64,000 bases of DNA, taken from contig CAWGXC010000003.1 in the NCBI GenBank assembly GCA_963826475.1, positions 1,550,001-1,614,000 on the forward strand, written 5' to 3'. The notes beneath the pieces were generated by a model, which was not told the origin of the DNA, ran no database searches, and saw nothing but the letters and a program-made list of their open reading frames with translations. Of the stretch, positions 32,031 to 42,694 are shown piece by piece. The first letter of the stretch is position 1. Each line of letters starts with the position of its first letter. The position numbers and the translations under genes are program-made. Source of the stretch: RHKX01 sp963826475 (GTDB lineage Bacteria; Actinomycetota; Thermoleophilia; Solirubrobacterales; 70-9).

Positions 32031-32045
32031 TATGTATGCTGCATA
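32031..32045. promoter_or_regulatory. Palindromic motif copy 2 (TATG-N7-CATA)
   Basis: TATGTATGCTGCATA matches the consensus TATGYAYGSTRCATA shared with 32613-32627 and 43566-43580. It lies 91 bases upstream of the sialidase-like gene start, in an AT-rich island. Confidence 0.55.
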
Positions 32046-32082
32046 TATGTACCCTCGCCGCGGGGAACGCGCCACCTCACCC

Positions 32083-32619
32083 TTACGCCTCAACGCCCTG
32101 CGGACGCGGCGCCTCGGTGACCGGACATTGGCCGCGATCGTGCCCGCAGGCTCCCGCATCGCAGAGTCGGCAGATACGCCCTCGCAGCTCTCCCGTCGCG
32201 ACCAGGCCCGCAAGCAGCTTCTCGTGCAGCCGAGCCAGCTCCTTTCGCTCGGCGGACGTGAGCGGATCGAGCAGTTCGGAGAGCGCGTCGAGCCGAGCCC
32301 GCTGGATCCGTTCAGCGATCGCGATGCCTTCGGCGGTCGGGGCGACGGCAACTGCGCGAGCGTCGTCCGCGCTCCGTCGCTCCGCCAGCTCACTCCGCTC
32401 CAGCTTGTCGACCAGGCGAACGGTCGCGGAGTGGCTCAAGCCGAGCACGTGGCTGAGCTCCTCGATCGAGCCACCGGCCATGAAGGTCGCCAGGGCGACG
32501 AGCCCAGCCGGCCCCTCGCCGGAGCTCGGGGCCGATGCGCTTGCAGCGGCGCGGATCCGATCGGCGACAGTCAACGAGAGTGCCCCGAGGAGATTTGCCT
32601 GTCGCTGAAGCTTATGCAC
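32083..32619 (-). CDS. MarR family regulator with Cys-rich C-terminus
   Basis: The 178-residue protein has a winged helix-turn-helix in the middle (SIEELSHVLGLSHSATVRLVDKLE, then wing residues RRSADDARAVAVAPT). It ends with a four-cysteine motif (CRLCDAGACGHDRGQC) that could bind zinc or sense redox state. The GTG start at 32619 lies inside a perfect palindrome (32613-32627), so autorepression is likely. It is divergent from the VOC gene at 32728, and the same motif recurs upstream of a second VOC gene. Confidence 0.88.
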   Translation of the reverse strand: MHKLQRQANLLGALSLTVADRIRAAASASAPSSGEGPAGLVALATFMAGGSIEELSHVLGLSHSATVRLVDKLERSELAERRSADDARAVAVAPTAEGIAIAERIQRARLDALSELLDPLTSAERKELARLHEKLLAGLVATGELRGRICRLCDAGACGHDRGQCPVTEAPRPQGVEA

Positions 32620-32627
32620 GGTGCATA
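32613..32627. promoter_or_regulatory. MarR operator, motif copy 1
   Basis: TATGCAC and its exact complement flank a central G. The site overlaps the MarR start codon and lies in the divergent spacer shared with the VOC gene. Confidence 0.65.
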
Positions 32628-32727
32628 GGTTAGCCCGTGCGGCCGCGAGGATGCAAAAGGGGCTTCAGTCGATGACGAGATCAACCAACAGCCGCGCACC
32701 CGCGGCGAGACCGAGGAGACGGAATCA

Positions 32728-33138
32728 ATGGGACAACCGGTAGTGCACTTCGAGATCGCTGGACTGGACGGAGATGCGCTGAAGAGCTTCTACTCCGATC
32801 TCTTCGGCTGGGAGACCGTCGCCATCCCCTCGAACCCGGACTACGGGTTGCTGCCACGGGAGGGCAACGTCAATGCCGACGATGTCGGGATCAGCGGCGC
32901 GATCAGCGCGGTGCCCGAGCGGCCATCGACGAGCTGGCGCGGACAGCACAAGGCCGATGGATACAAGGGCCACGTAACCGTCTACGTCGAGGTACCCGAC
33001 GTCGAGGCTGCGTTGGCTCGAGCAGAGGGTCTCGGGGGAAAGCGGATGCTGGGACCGGATCAGATCCCGGGCGGACCTGAAATCGGAGCGCTGACCGACC
33101 CCGAAGGCCATCTGATCGGTCTGGTCCGGGCCGAGTAG
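32728..33138 (+). CDS. VOC family protein (glyoxalase/dioxygenase fold)
   Basis: The 136-residue protein has the paired beta-alpha-beta-beta-beta modules of VOC proteins: VVHFEIAGLDGDALKSFYSD with LFGWE, then VTVYVEVPDVEAALARAEGL and LTDPEGHLIGLV. Metal-binding residues (His7 in VHFEI, Glu near the C-terminus) appear present. Proteins of this type act as glyoxalases, dioxygenases or drug-binding resistance proteins; the exact role is unknown. Its neighbour and probable regulator is the divergent MarR. Confidence 0.88.
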   Translation: MGQPVVHFEIAGLDGDALKSFYSDLFGWETVAIPSNPDYGLLPREGNVNADDVGISGAISAVPERPSTSWRGQHKADGYKGHVTVYVEVPDVEAALARAEGLGGKRMLGPDQIPGGPEIGALTDPEGHLIGLVRAE

Positions 33139-33156
33139 TGCTCAGGCCTCAGCAGC

Positions 33157-33795
33157 TCAAGGTGCGCCCGCAAGAACCCGCTCCGCCTTGAACATGGCCT
33201 CCAGCTGCTCGACGTTCTCGACGAAGTCTGCGCCGGTGCGCTCCGCGAGAGCCGGCGTAACCCCCTGTCCTCCGATCAGGAATCTCGAGCGCGGGGAAAC
33301 GACTCTGAGAATGTCCAGCTCGTCCTCGAGAGAGGCGGCGAGGTCGGGCATCGCCAGGGAAAGCCCGATCACGTCAGCTTGCATCTCGACCGCAACGGTG
33401 CAGAGCTCGGCGAGCGGGACGCTGTTGCCGAGGTAGCGGGTTGCGAATCCGAGCGCCTGAAGCGTGTCGGCCACCATGCGCAGACCCAAGCCATGGTGCT
33501 CACCGTCAACGGTGGCCAGGAGGGCGACCTGATGCTCGGCCGTGAGCGATGGGGACCCGCTGAACTCAGCCGCAAGCCCTGCTGCCCGACCGGCGATCTC
33601 GGTTGCAGCGTGCTCGTCGGCAATCGAAACCGCCCCTCGCTCCCAGAGTTGCCCGACCTCCACCATCGCTGCCCCGATGACTTGCGAGTCGATCGCGACC
33701 AGCCCGATCTGGTCGGCCAGTGCCGATCTGACGACGTCATCGGCTGCGCGGGAATCGCCGGCGAGGAGTGATCGCAGGAACGTTCGTCGATACTT
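33157..33795 (-). pseudogene. B12-binding domain protein, 5' end frameshifted
   Basis: From ATG 33666 the frame encodes a helical cap (MVEVGQLWERGAVSIADEH) and a cobalamin-binding Rossmann domain with E-x-H-x-x-G (EHHGLG), ADVIGLSLAM and RFLIGGQGV. Upstream codons in the same frame (YRRTFLRSLLAGDSR and on to 33795) plainly continue the domain but contain no start codon and end at a stop. A one-base shift near 33795 would join them to the EAL-domain frame. The original was either the C-terminal domain of the GGDEF-EAL protein or a separate gene with a damaged start. Confidence 0.65.
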
Positions 33796-33796
33796 C

Positions 33797-36518
33797 GAAA
33801 TGGTCGATGGCCGCGACGGTCCCGGCGCGGACGCTGCGTAAGTTGTTCACCTCATCGGCAAGAGCGATGGCCGCCAGCGCACTCGCCTCGTCGGCACGCT
33901 CCTGAAGTGGCGCGTCATCCTCTATCAACGAGGAGATCTTCTCGGCGGTCACCGGCCGCGAGAAGAAGAAGCCCTGGGCGTACCTGCAACCAAGAGCCGT
34001 CACCGCAGCGGTCTGCTCCGCCGTCGACACCCTCGGCGACCACATCGATGTCGAGGGCGCGGGCCATCCCGAGGATGGCGGTGACGACCGCGGTCGGAGC
34101 GTCGGACACTCCAAGCGGCGAAACGAAGGACCGGTCGATCTTCAAGGTGTCGATCGGAAAGCTCTCCAGGTACGAGAGCGACGAATAGCCGGTGCCGAAG
34201 TCGTCGAGGACGACGCTGAATCCCCTTGCCCTCAAATCAGCGAGGGTTTCCATCGGCGCGCCCAGGTTCTCGATGAGCGCGGTCTCGGTGAGCTCGAGCG
34301 CGATATCGCCGGGCGACACGCCCGCGGCGTCTACGATTGCCGCTACGAGATCTGGCAGGTTGACCTGAGCGACCTGCCGGACCGCGAGATTGACGTGAAT
34401 CGGCAGCAGGGCGGCATCTCCGAGCTCGGATCGCCACAGCGCCGCCTGTTTGCATGCGGCGCTCAGGACCCATTCGCCCAGGCGGATGATGAGCCCGGAC
34501 TCCTCTGCCAAGGGGATGAATTGGCCCGGCGGGATCATGCCCCGCTGGGGGTGCTCCCAGCGAACCAACGCCTCCACCGCACGGAGCCGGCCTCCGTCTA
34601 GAGCGACGATCGGCTGATAGTGGAGCCGGAGCTCATCGAGCTCGATCGCTCGCTCGAGCTCGCGCTTCGTCTCGGAGTGCGCGACGACTTCAGCGCGCAT
34701 CTTCGCCGTGGCCATGGTCCAGCCGGCACCACCCGCGTCCTTTGCGCGGTACATCGCAATGTCAGCGTCCTGGACGAGCTCCCCTCCAGTCACTTTGGGA
34801 TCGCTGACCGCGACACCAACGCTGACGCTCAAATTGTGCTGTTCAGCTCCGAAGGTGAATGGCGCGGCGAAGGCTTCGACCAGCCGCGTGGCCAGGACCC
34901 CAGCTTCAGCCTCGTCGGCGACGCTCTCGCAAAGGATGGCGAACTCGTCTCCCGCAAATCGAGCGACCGTGTCGACCTCTCGCATCGTCTGCTTGATCCG
35001 CGCGCCAACTCGAGCCAACAACCGATCTGCGGTAAGAGGGCCGAGCGCGGTATTGAAGTTGCTGAAACCGTCAAGGTCCACCACCAGGACGGCGAGAGCT
35101 GAGTCAAGGCGCTTTCCCCGGGCCAGTCCGAGCGCCAGCCGGTCAAAGAAGAGGGTCCGATTGGGCAGGCCGGTCAACGGGTCGCTGAGGGCGCGCTCCC
35201 TGATCTTCTCCTCGTCGTCGCTCCGCGCGATCGCATCGGCGACGAGGTTAGCGACGGCAGCGAGGAAATTCGCATCCTCAGCGTCGAACGCGTCCGGCGC
35301 GGTGGAACCGGTTCCGAGATCTGAAGGGACCTTTCCGACCGGGTATCCGGACGCAAAGGGCGCTCCGGATTCCAAGCGCCTCGAGCGTCGGGGTCCGGGC
35401 GAACCTGGTTTCACTCAGATAGTCCGCAACGAGCACGGGCTCGTCTTGGCTGACCGTGAAGCTTTCGAGGGACCGCGCTTCGGATAGGTGAGGCACCCGT
35501 TCGCCCGTGCGGGAAGGTCCTACTCATGCTCGGCTCGGATGGCGAAGGCTCCTTCCTCAAGCCGTAGCTCGAGGATGCTGGCACTCTTCGCGTCGAGGGT
35601 GTCCACCACGCTCGCCACCGCGGACTCCATCGTTCGCTCGAGGCTTTGCTCTCGCAGTGCCACCTCGCCCAACTGGGCGATCGCCGCCTGCTGAGCCACT
35701 CTGCGTTTTACCTCTGCGTCAGCCGCGCGCCGCTCTCGAATATCGCGAACGACCACGAGGTGGCGTGCGGGCAGGAAGCCGGCTACGGACGTGTACTCCA
35801 TGGCGATCAGCTCGCCATCGGCTCGCAGGAGGTCGACCTCACCGCTCCCCCGCTCCTCTTCCAGGAACGTGCCCCAGAGCTGTGAGATGACAGCGTGAGA
35901 CGACTCAGGCAGGAGGTCCTCAACCCTGAGCAGTGAGAGTTCGTCCCAGGGCAACCCGAGCAACTTCGTCGCAGCCGGGTTTGCATCGACGAAATGCCTC
36001 TCGTCGTCGAGGATCAGCAGCGCGTCCCGCGCGTTCTCGAATACCGCTTCGAAGAGGCGCCCACTTCGGGCCAGGGCCGCATCTGCCGCCATTCGCTCTC
36101 GACCGCGACGACGTTCGACCAGCGTTCGCTCCACGACCATCGGCAGCTGACTCAAGTTGTCCTTTGCAACGTAGTCGGCAGCACCCTGGCGCATCGCCCG
36201 TCCCACGGTCTCCTCGCCGACCTTGCCGGAGACCAGTATGCACGGCGTACCTGCGGCCGACTGCGGCGACCGTTTTCAATACATCTGACGAATCGAAGCC
36301 GCAGAGCTCGTGATCGGTGATCACGAGGTCGTATTCACGCTCACCGAAAGCTACGCGCGAGTTGCGCCTCGGTCTCGGCCAGCGTCAGATCGAGCGCGTA
36401 GCCCCCGAGCTCCAAAGTACGCACCAGACAGGCGGGCATCATCGGGCGCAGTCCTCGACGAGGAGCAATTTCAGCGGCGAACCCTTCAAGAGCCATTTCG
36501 CAGCGGCGGCGATTCATT
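33797..36518 (-). pseudogene. REC-PAS-GAF-GGDEF-EAL signalling protein with multiple frameshifts
   Basis: Starting at ATG 36518, which overlaps the stop of the preceding response-regulator frame, one can read in order: a receiver domain (LKLLLVEDC, YDLVITDHELCGFDSSD, CILVSGKVGEETVGRAM), PAS (FENARDALLILDDERHFVDANP), GAF (SQDEPVLVADYLSETRF), GGDEF (DPLTGLPNRTLFFDRL, RFAGDEF) and EAL (EALVRWEHPQRG, VLDDFGTGYSSLSYL, GCRYAQGFFFSRP). Continuity requires frame changes near 36483, 36437, 36345, 36248, 35524, 35322 and 34030. Catalytic motifs are preserved inside the fragments, so the protein was functional recently, or the breaks are sequence errors. Confidence 0.75.
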
Positions 36519-36930
36519 TGACGACGAGCCAGTAGAGCCCGAGCTGGCGAACGCTCTCGGAGAACTGCGTCGAAGTCGACCGGCTTGCGCACGTAGCTGT
36601 TGGCTCCGCCACCGTAGCCCGCGACGAGATCGGTCTCCTCGCTGGAGCTGGTCAGGATCACCACCGGGATCAGCTTCGTCCGGTCGTCCGCCCTGATCCG
36701 CCTCAGCACTTCGAGGCCGTCGATTTTCGGCAGCTTCAGGTCCAGCAGGATCAGCGCCGGTAGCTCCTGCGCCGGGTCGCCGCCGCCGAACAGGTAATCG
36801 AGCGCCTCCTGCCCGTCGCGGACGACGTCGAGGTCGTTCGCGATGTCGCTGTTCTTGAAGGCGCGGCGCGTGAGCGCCTCGTCATCGGGGTTGTCCTCGA
36901 CCAGAAGGATCGGTGCGTCAACGCATTCTG
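36515..36930 (-). pseudogene. Single-domain response regulator (Rcp1-like), frameshifted near its end
   Basis: The frame carries a complete receiver domain: APILLVEDNPDDEALTRRAF, the phosphoacceptor in ALILLDLKLPKIDG, VVILTSSSEETDL and ANSYVRKPVDFD. After FDAVLRE a one-base shift near 36555 restores the standard ending VRQLGLYWLVVK and a TGA at 36515. Its start is unclear because the preceding kinase frame is also shifted near 36935. Such regulators are usually paired with the kinase just upstream. Confidence 0.7.
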
Positions 36931-38182
36931 CGGCGCCCCGTCCGGCAGGGAGAAGTACATCGTGGCTCCCGCGCCGGGAATCCCTTCGGCCGCGGATCGC
37001 TCCGCCGTGGCGAGCGAGGATCCGCGCGACCGTCGCCAGTCCGACGCCGGTCCCACTGAACTCGGCCTGGCCGTGCAGTCGCTCGAACGGGCGGAAGAGC
37101 TTGTCCGCGTAGCGCATGTCGAAGCCCGCGCCGTTGTCGCGAACAGCGAACGTCGGGAGCCCATCCTCTTCGCCGGCACGGAAGAATTCGACGTGGGCAC
37201 GCTCGACGCCGGCCGTGAACTTCCAGGCATTCTCGAGCAGGTTGTGCACCACCTGCCGGAGCAACACCGGGTCGCCGATCGTGACGAGACCAGGCTCGAT
37301 CGTCCACGACCACTTCGCGCCCCTCCGCCTGACTGCGCAAGCTCGTCCGCGACCTCGATCGCCTCGGCGCTGAGATCGACTTCGCTCGCTCTTCAACTCA
37401 CGCCTGGTGAGGCGAGAGAGAGCGAGCATCTCGTCGATCATCAGCGCCATGCGCTGGGACGCCGCGCGGACCCGCGCGAGGTCGGCCTTCGCGCCGTCGG
37501 GAAGTACCTCCGCGTAGTCCTCCAGGACGGCCTGGCTGAATCCGTCGATTGCCCGAAGCGGAGCCCGCAGATCATGGGAAACGGAGTAGCTGAACGCCTC
37601 GATCTCGGCGTTGGCCGCTGCGAGCTCGCTGGTGCGCGCGTCGACTCGGGACTCGAGCTCTGCGGAGAGCAATCGCAACTCTTCTCCCGTCACTTCGAGC
37701 GCTGCCTGCTGCTCCTTGCGCTCCGTCACATCGTGGCCGGCCGCGTAAATCAGGTCATCGTCGATGCTGGCACGTGCATTCCAGACCAACCAGCGGTATG
37801 AGCCGTCACGGCACCGCGCGCGACTTTCGAACGAGACGGTCTCGTAACCCGGCTGCAGCAACTTGGCTGCCTCGGCTGAGCACGACTCTTGGTCTTCGGG
37901 GTGCACGAATTCCAGAAAGGGACGCTCGAGGATCTCCGCCTCGGTCCAGCCGAGGATCTCCTCCCAGCGGGGATTAACCTGCTGCAGGAGCCCATCGTTG
38001 CGGACGGTGGCGAGCATCTCGAACGAGACCTGCCACATCTGCGAGCTCTCGTAGCCCGCCTGCGACATCATTCCGGGCGCCGCCTGCAAGCCCGGCCCGT
38101 CGCGGCCGGCTCTGTAAGCGGCGCGTAGTTGCGTCTCCTGGTCGCCCTCGACCTCGGGCTCCTCGTGCATCAGTGCGGACAT
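36930..38182 (-). pseudogene. PAS-histidine kinase with frameshifts
   Basis: A PAS/PAC module (LQQVNPRWEEILGWTEAEIL, YRWLVWNARASIDDD) is followed by a HisKA domain with the phospho-His in SVSHDLRAPLRAIDGFSQ. An HATPase domain then shows NLLENAWKFT, VRDNGAGFDM and GTGVGLATVARI. Between about 37320 and 37382 the open frame reads a basic nonsense stretch (SERSRSQRRGDRGRGR). The adjacent frame there encodes the expected VDLSAEAIEVADELAQ, so two compensating shifts exist. A second pair affects the last 60 bases (about 36935-36997), where the other frame gives AEGIPGAGATMYFSLPD. No membrane segments are present, so it is a cytosolic kinase. Confidence 0.75.
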
Positions 38183-38276
38183 TGCGCTCCCCGTAGCCGT
38201 CTCTGAGGACTGCCGAGCGCGAGGAAGAGAGGGTAAGAACCCAACGGCCGGTTCGTGTACGCCTCTTGATCGGCAG

Positions 38277-38738
38277 TCAGGGCCGTTTCCATGAGCCCGG
38301 CTGGGCCTTGGAGGCGAGAAGCTCCGATCGGATCAGGCTCGCGCCGGCGGCAAGCCTCTCGGCGAGAGCGTCCGAGTCTTCCGAAGAGACCCGCTCGCCG
38401 ACCACCACGCTTGCCAGCTCGAGATCCCTGGCCAGTCGCTCGGTCGGAAACTCCCGTGCCTCGAGCACCCCCGACAACCAGGTGAGCTCCTTGTCGAAGT
38501 CAACGAGACCCCTCAGGTCGAGGATGGCCCAATTGAGAATGTGCTGGTTGTCGTGTCGGCACCACGCGGGGCCGGCCTCTCCGTAACGGCCCGCCTCATC
38601 GGGGAACTCCTTGCTGTATCGATGGCAGATCTCCCCTGCAAGCGCAGCGAGCTTCAGCCGCGTCCCATCAGGCATGGTCTGCTCGACCGGAGGTGGATGC
38701 CCGCTGGGTGGAGCAAGTCGCTTGCTCGGCTCAGTCAC
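38277..38738 (-). CDS. Helical protein of unknown function
   Basis: The 153-residue soluble protein is predicted mostly helical. Notable residues are a His/Cys patch (EICHRYSK, AWCRHDNQHILNW) that could bind metal or haem. I do not assign a family; the layout faintly resembles the small helical sensor domains found beside B12-binding or PAS proteins. It overlaps the upstream monooxygenase gene by eight bases on the same strand, so the two are co-translated. The kinase cluster begins 95 bases downstream in the same direction. Confidence 0.65.
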   Translation of the reverse strand: MTEPSKRLAPPSGHPPPVEQTMPDGTRLKLAALAGEICHRYSKEFPDEAGRYGEAGPAWCRHDNQHILNWAILDLRGLVDFDKELTWLSGVLEAREFPTERLARDLELASVVVGERVSSEDSDALAERLAAGASLIRSELLASKAQPGSWKRP

Positions 38739-39039
38739 CGACTACCTCGTAGGTATGAAGGTGCTCCAAGCGCTCGAGGTGGATCGCATCGCTGATCGCA
38801 GAAGGAATTCGCCCATGAGAACGCTTGTGGTCGGCGCTCTTCATGTAGCTCTTGAAACAAGCTTGGTCGCGCCACCGACTGATCATCAGGACCTCGGTCG
38901 AGTCTCGATCCGATCGCCACACCTCCAGGTCGATGAACCCTTCATGCGCGTCGACGGCTCGAAGCCTGGCGCTGAACGCCGTGACGAGGCTGTCTGAATA
39001 TTCCGGCTCCACCCGCAAACGCGACATGGATATGTACAT
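38731..39039 (-). CDS. Antibiotic biosynthesis monooxygenase (ABM) domain protein
   Basis: The 102-residue ferredoxin-like fold protein begins MYISMSRLRVEPEYSDSLV and contains GFIDLEVWRSDRD with VLMISRWRDQACFKSYMKS, the ABM pattern shared with haem-degrading and quinol-monooxygenase small proteins. The activity cannot be assigned. It leads a two-gene unit with the helical protein 38277-38738. Confidence 0.8.
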   Translation of the reverse strand: MYISMSRLRVEPEYSDSLVTAFSARLRAVDAHEGFIDLEVWRSDRDSTEVLMISRWRDQACFKSYMKSADHKRSHGRIPSAISDAIHLERLEHLHTYEVVGD

Positions 39040-39054
39040 GGGTCGATCCTAGCC

Positions 39055-39180
39055 CTATATGCCTGCTCGCTCGATCTTGAAATTCGCGACCGCGGGCGGG
39101 GGGTCGGTGTTCGCCGCCTGATCCGTTGCCCAGAACTCGTAGTTTGCGTTGACCTTCTTCGTATCGATCGATGTGGGGCA
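39055..39180 (-). pseudogene. Orphan C-terminal fragment of Ig-like secreted protein
   Basis: The minus strand encodes an open stretch without start codon that reads KVNANYEFWATDQAANTD and ends at a TAG (39055-39057). The phrase resembles the last Ig-like module of secreted repeat proteins. It sits just after the stop of the large BNR protein and may be the remnant of a lost gene. Confidence 0.35.
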
Positions 39181-39211
39181 GCTTCGAGCTCGCTGCGTCC
39201 GTGGGCTCAGC

Positions 39212-42200
39212 TCAGCAGGCGGCCGCGACGGCCGCGTTCGCCTTCTTCAGCGCGGCCTTCGCCTTCTTCAGCGCGGCCTTCGCCTTCTTCAGCTTCTTCT
39301 TGGCCTTCTTCGTGGCGGACGCACTCGTCGCCTTCTTTACCTTCTTCTTGGCCTTCTTGACCTTCGCCTTCGCCTTCTTGACCTTTGCCTTCGCAGCAGC
39401 GGCCGCCGCCTTCGCCGGCGTGCAGTCGTCGGTCGGCGGGGGCACCGCGACCGTGAAGGTCCTGATGGCCGGAGTCGCGTCGAAGTTCCCGACGGCGTCC
39501 CCGGCCCGCACGAGGAACGCGTGCGAGCCATTTGCGAGGCCAGTCAGCTGCTTCGCGGAGCTGCAGGCCGCAAACGGTCCGCCGTCGAGCCTGCACTCGA
39601 AGGTGGAGCCGGCTTCGCTCGACGTGAAGCCGTAGCTGGTCGAGCTCGTCGTGATCGTTGAGCCGTTGGCGGGGCCCGAGGTGATCGTCGTATCGGGCGC
39701 GGTGGTGTCGAGCGGTGAAGGTGCGCGTCGCGGGAGAGGGATCGACCAGGCCGCTGCCGTCAGTTGAGCGAACTCCGAACGTGTGGCTTCCCTCGGCGAG
39801 GTTCGAGTACTGCTTCGGCGAGCTGCAGGCGGAGAACGCGGCGCCGTCCAGGCGACACTCGAACGACGCGCCGGCAGCGGTGGACGTGAATTGGAACGTC
39901 GGAGAGGGGTTGTTGGTGGCGGTCGGCCCGGCGGTGATCGAGGTATCCGGGGGCTGGGCGCGACCGCGAGCTCCCACATGCCCCGGCCGTGCGTCGCGAC
40001 CCTGAGAACCTCAGCGCTCGAGCTCGCCGGGGCCACCACCATGTCGAAGACCCCAACCACCGGCAACCCGCTGCCCAGGGGGACCCAGTTGGCGCCGCTG
40101 TCGTTTGAGCGATAGACGCCCACGTCGGTGCCGGCGAAGACCCGGCCCGGCACCACGGGGTCGACCGCAAAGGCGTTGACGGGCGTGTCGGGAAGGCCGT
40201 TGCCGGCCGACGTCCAAGTCGGCGTCCCGCTGAGCAGGTTCGACGTCCTCCAGACATGGGACTTCGCGGGATTGCTCGCGGCCGTCCCGCCCGAGTAGCC
40301 GTTCACGGTCACGTAAGCGACGTTTGCATCGTTGGGGTCGATCACCGTTCGGGCGACGAAGGCGGCCGGCCAGGGCCCGGTCACATCGGTCATCGGGCTC
40401 GAGCCGCTGGTGGTCAGGAAGACCTGCCCGTTCCGAAGGCCGACGAGCCGTGCATTGTCGTTGGTGGGAGCGATGCCGATCGCGGTGACCTTCGACCCAA
40501 AGGTCTGGCTGGCCACGCTCATCGTCGTCCCCCGGTCAGTCGACCGATAGAGCTTGTTGGTGCCGAAGTAGAGCGAGTTCGGGCTGCCGGGGCCGAGGGC
40601 CATCGGGGCGTAGAACTCGACCGAGTCGGAGCAGCTGATCCCGTTGGGGAGTCCCCGCCGCAACCGAACACCGTCCAGTTGGCGTCGAACGCGTTCGCGC
40701 TGCCAGTCGCTCGCGCGAAGGCGATGAGGCTGCCGGTCTGCGTTGAAGTACGTGTGGTACATCGTCGCGTCGGCGGCGCTGGTGCCGTTCTGGTCGATCA
40801 GGGCAAAGCCACCGTCGCCGTAGTCGGCGCGTCGCCAGTCCCCGCTCGTCGTCTCCTGCAGCTGGGTGCCGTTGTCCTGGGTGCCGCCGAGGGTCACCAC
40901 CGGGTCGTTGGCGAGGACGGCGAGGCTCTGGAACTGGGTGGCGCTCAAGCCGGCCGTATTGCGGTTCACCCAGGTGGCGCCGCCATCGCTGGAGCGCCAG
41001 ACTCCGCCATCGTTGCCCGTGTAGACGACGGCCGGGGACGAGGGCGCGAAGGCGATCGCATGGGTGTCGGCGTGCAGGCCCGCCTCACTGCTCACGAAGC
41101 TCGAGCCGGTGGTGGTCCGCTTGATGATCGTTCCCGGCCCGGCGCCGCCCGCCAGCATCGTGTCTGCGTCATCGGGCCTGATCCCGACGGCGACGTCGTA
41201 GAAGCACTGCCCGCCACAGAAGGCAGGTGTCGCGACGATCGTCGACCAAGTGGCGCCACCGTCGGTCGACTCGCGCACCCGGCCGTTCCCCTCACCCGTG
41301 CCCGCGATCATCGTCGTGACGCCGCCGGTCCGGGTCCCGTCCAGGGCCACTCGCCCGCTGGAACCGGAAAGGTCGAGCGACTGGGTGAAGGCCGGCGACG
41401 CGACGGTCGCATCGGTCGATCGCCAGATTCCGCCTCCGGCAGTCCCCCCGTACATGCCGACCACCAGGTGATCGTTCGTGCTCGGCTCGAACATCATCGA
41501 GGTGACGTTGGTATTGCCGGTGCCGGGCGTATCGGCGCTGTTCGCCGTCGTCACGGTCAGCTTCTGGAAGCTGACGCTGCCCGGTGCCGCGGTCGCATTG
41601 GTGGAGCGGAAGACGCCGCGGGGCGGCAGCGGCGGCAGCGTGCCACCGCGCGGAGAATCGCCACCGCGGCCGATGACCCCCGAGGTGGTACCGACGAAGA
41701 CGGTTGCCGGATCGTCGGGCTTGACCGCGATCGCTCCGATCCCGCGGCCGCCGAAGGCTCCAACCTGCTGGGGTCCGCCACTTATGTAGTTGATCGTCAC
41801 GAGCGGGTCGATCGGCCCGGCGAGGTCGGCCGTCGTGTCGGCGTTGTCGACCCGGTAGAGCCCGACGCCGGCGAAGCTGTCGGCGGAGAGGTTGCCCTCA
41901 CCGGTGCCGACGTAGAGGATCGAGGGGTCCGATGGCGCCAAGGCGAGGGCGCCGATCGCCAGCGATTGGGCCTGGTCGAAGATCGGCGTCCACGTGAGGC
42001 CACCGTCCTTGGAACGGTAGACGCCCCCCTGGGCCGTTCCCGCATAGACGGTGTTGGCTTGAGCCGGGTCGACGGCCAGGGCAGTGATCCGGCCACTCAC
42101 GGGACCGGTGGGGGACGTCTGCCCGTTCGGGGTCGGAGCCGGTCCGAGCGGAGTCCAGGTCGTCTGATTCGGCGGCGGGGCGACGCCGGCGATCGGCGGA

Positions 42201-42562
42201 ATCATGGTGGGGCCGAGGGAGGTGTCGGAGGAGGACAGGCCGAGGGGTGCCAGGCCGCCTTGCGTGTAGTCGGCTCCGGCCTCGGCGCTGAGGCCGTTAC
42301 GAACGCGATCCCGCTCGTACTTGCGGATCGCGCGTTGGCGCGGGTTGTAGGGGAGCTTCGCCCCCGCGCCGGTGAATCCGGCGATCTGGTGCTCGCGCAT
42401 GTCCAGGTACTTCGCGAACGGGAGCGACGGTAGTCCCTGGGGACGGTCCGGGTCCCCGGCCCCCTCGTCTCCCTCCTGTGCGGGGGCGACCGCCGCAAAC
42501 ATGCCCAGGCCCAGTGTGCAGACGGCCAATAGGAAACAGAGCCACGCTCTCTTGACTGTCAA
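39212..42562 (-). pseudogene. Large secreted BNR/propeller protein with Lys-rich tail, frameshifted
   Basis: The frame is open over about 1116 residues from TTG 42562 (GGGGAG upstream), with a signal peptide (AWLCFLLAVCTLGLGMFAAV). About 700 residues of sortilin/BNR-type propeller repeats follow (VYRSKDGGLTWTPIFD, VWRSSDGGATWVNRN, LYRSTDRGTTM), then Ig-like modules (FECRLDGGPFAACSS). The C-terminal 60 residues consist largely of Lys and Ala and end in Cys. Two segments, about 40650-40770 and 39715-39965, read as basic nonsense while the neighbouring frame gives the expected protein (ATGSANAFDANWTVFG and STAAGASFECRLDG). At least four frameshifts are therefore present. Confidence 0.7.
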
Positions 42563-42694
42563 CTGTTCACTCCCCACAAGCGATTCCGGCAGAACTTGGC
42601 CAACATACCACCGCTCCGCCCGAGAGACGTGCGAATTTTTGCCGCGCCCCGGTGTCGCGTCCATTCGCGGTCGGCCGCTCGGATTGGACCGACG

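Noticed and set aside
36515..38182. Hybrid histidine kinase with C-terminal receiver as one intact protein
   Set aside because: The continuous open frame includes scrambled segments and ends in the wrong frame for the receiver's last helix. The separate kinase and Rcp1-like regulator arrangement explains the motifs better.
40256..42433. Long plus-strand open frame (over 700 codons) opposite the BNR protein
   Set aside because: It is a GC-rich antisense shadow: highly charged composition (Arg, Gly, Asp, His), no domain motifs, no start signals, and it spans the known propeller repeats on the other strand.
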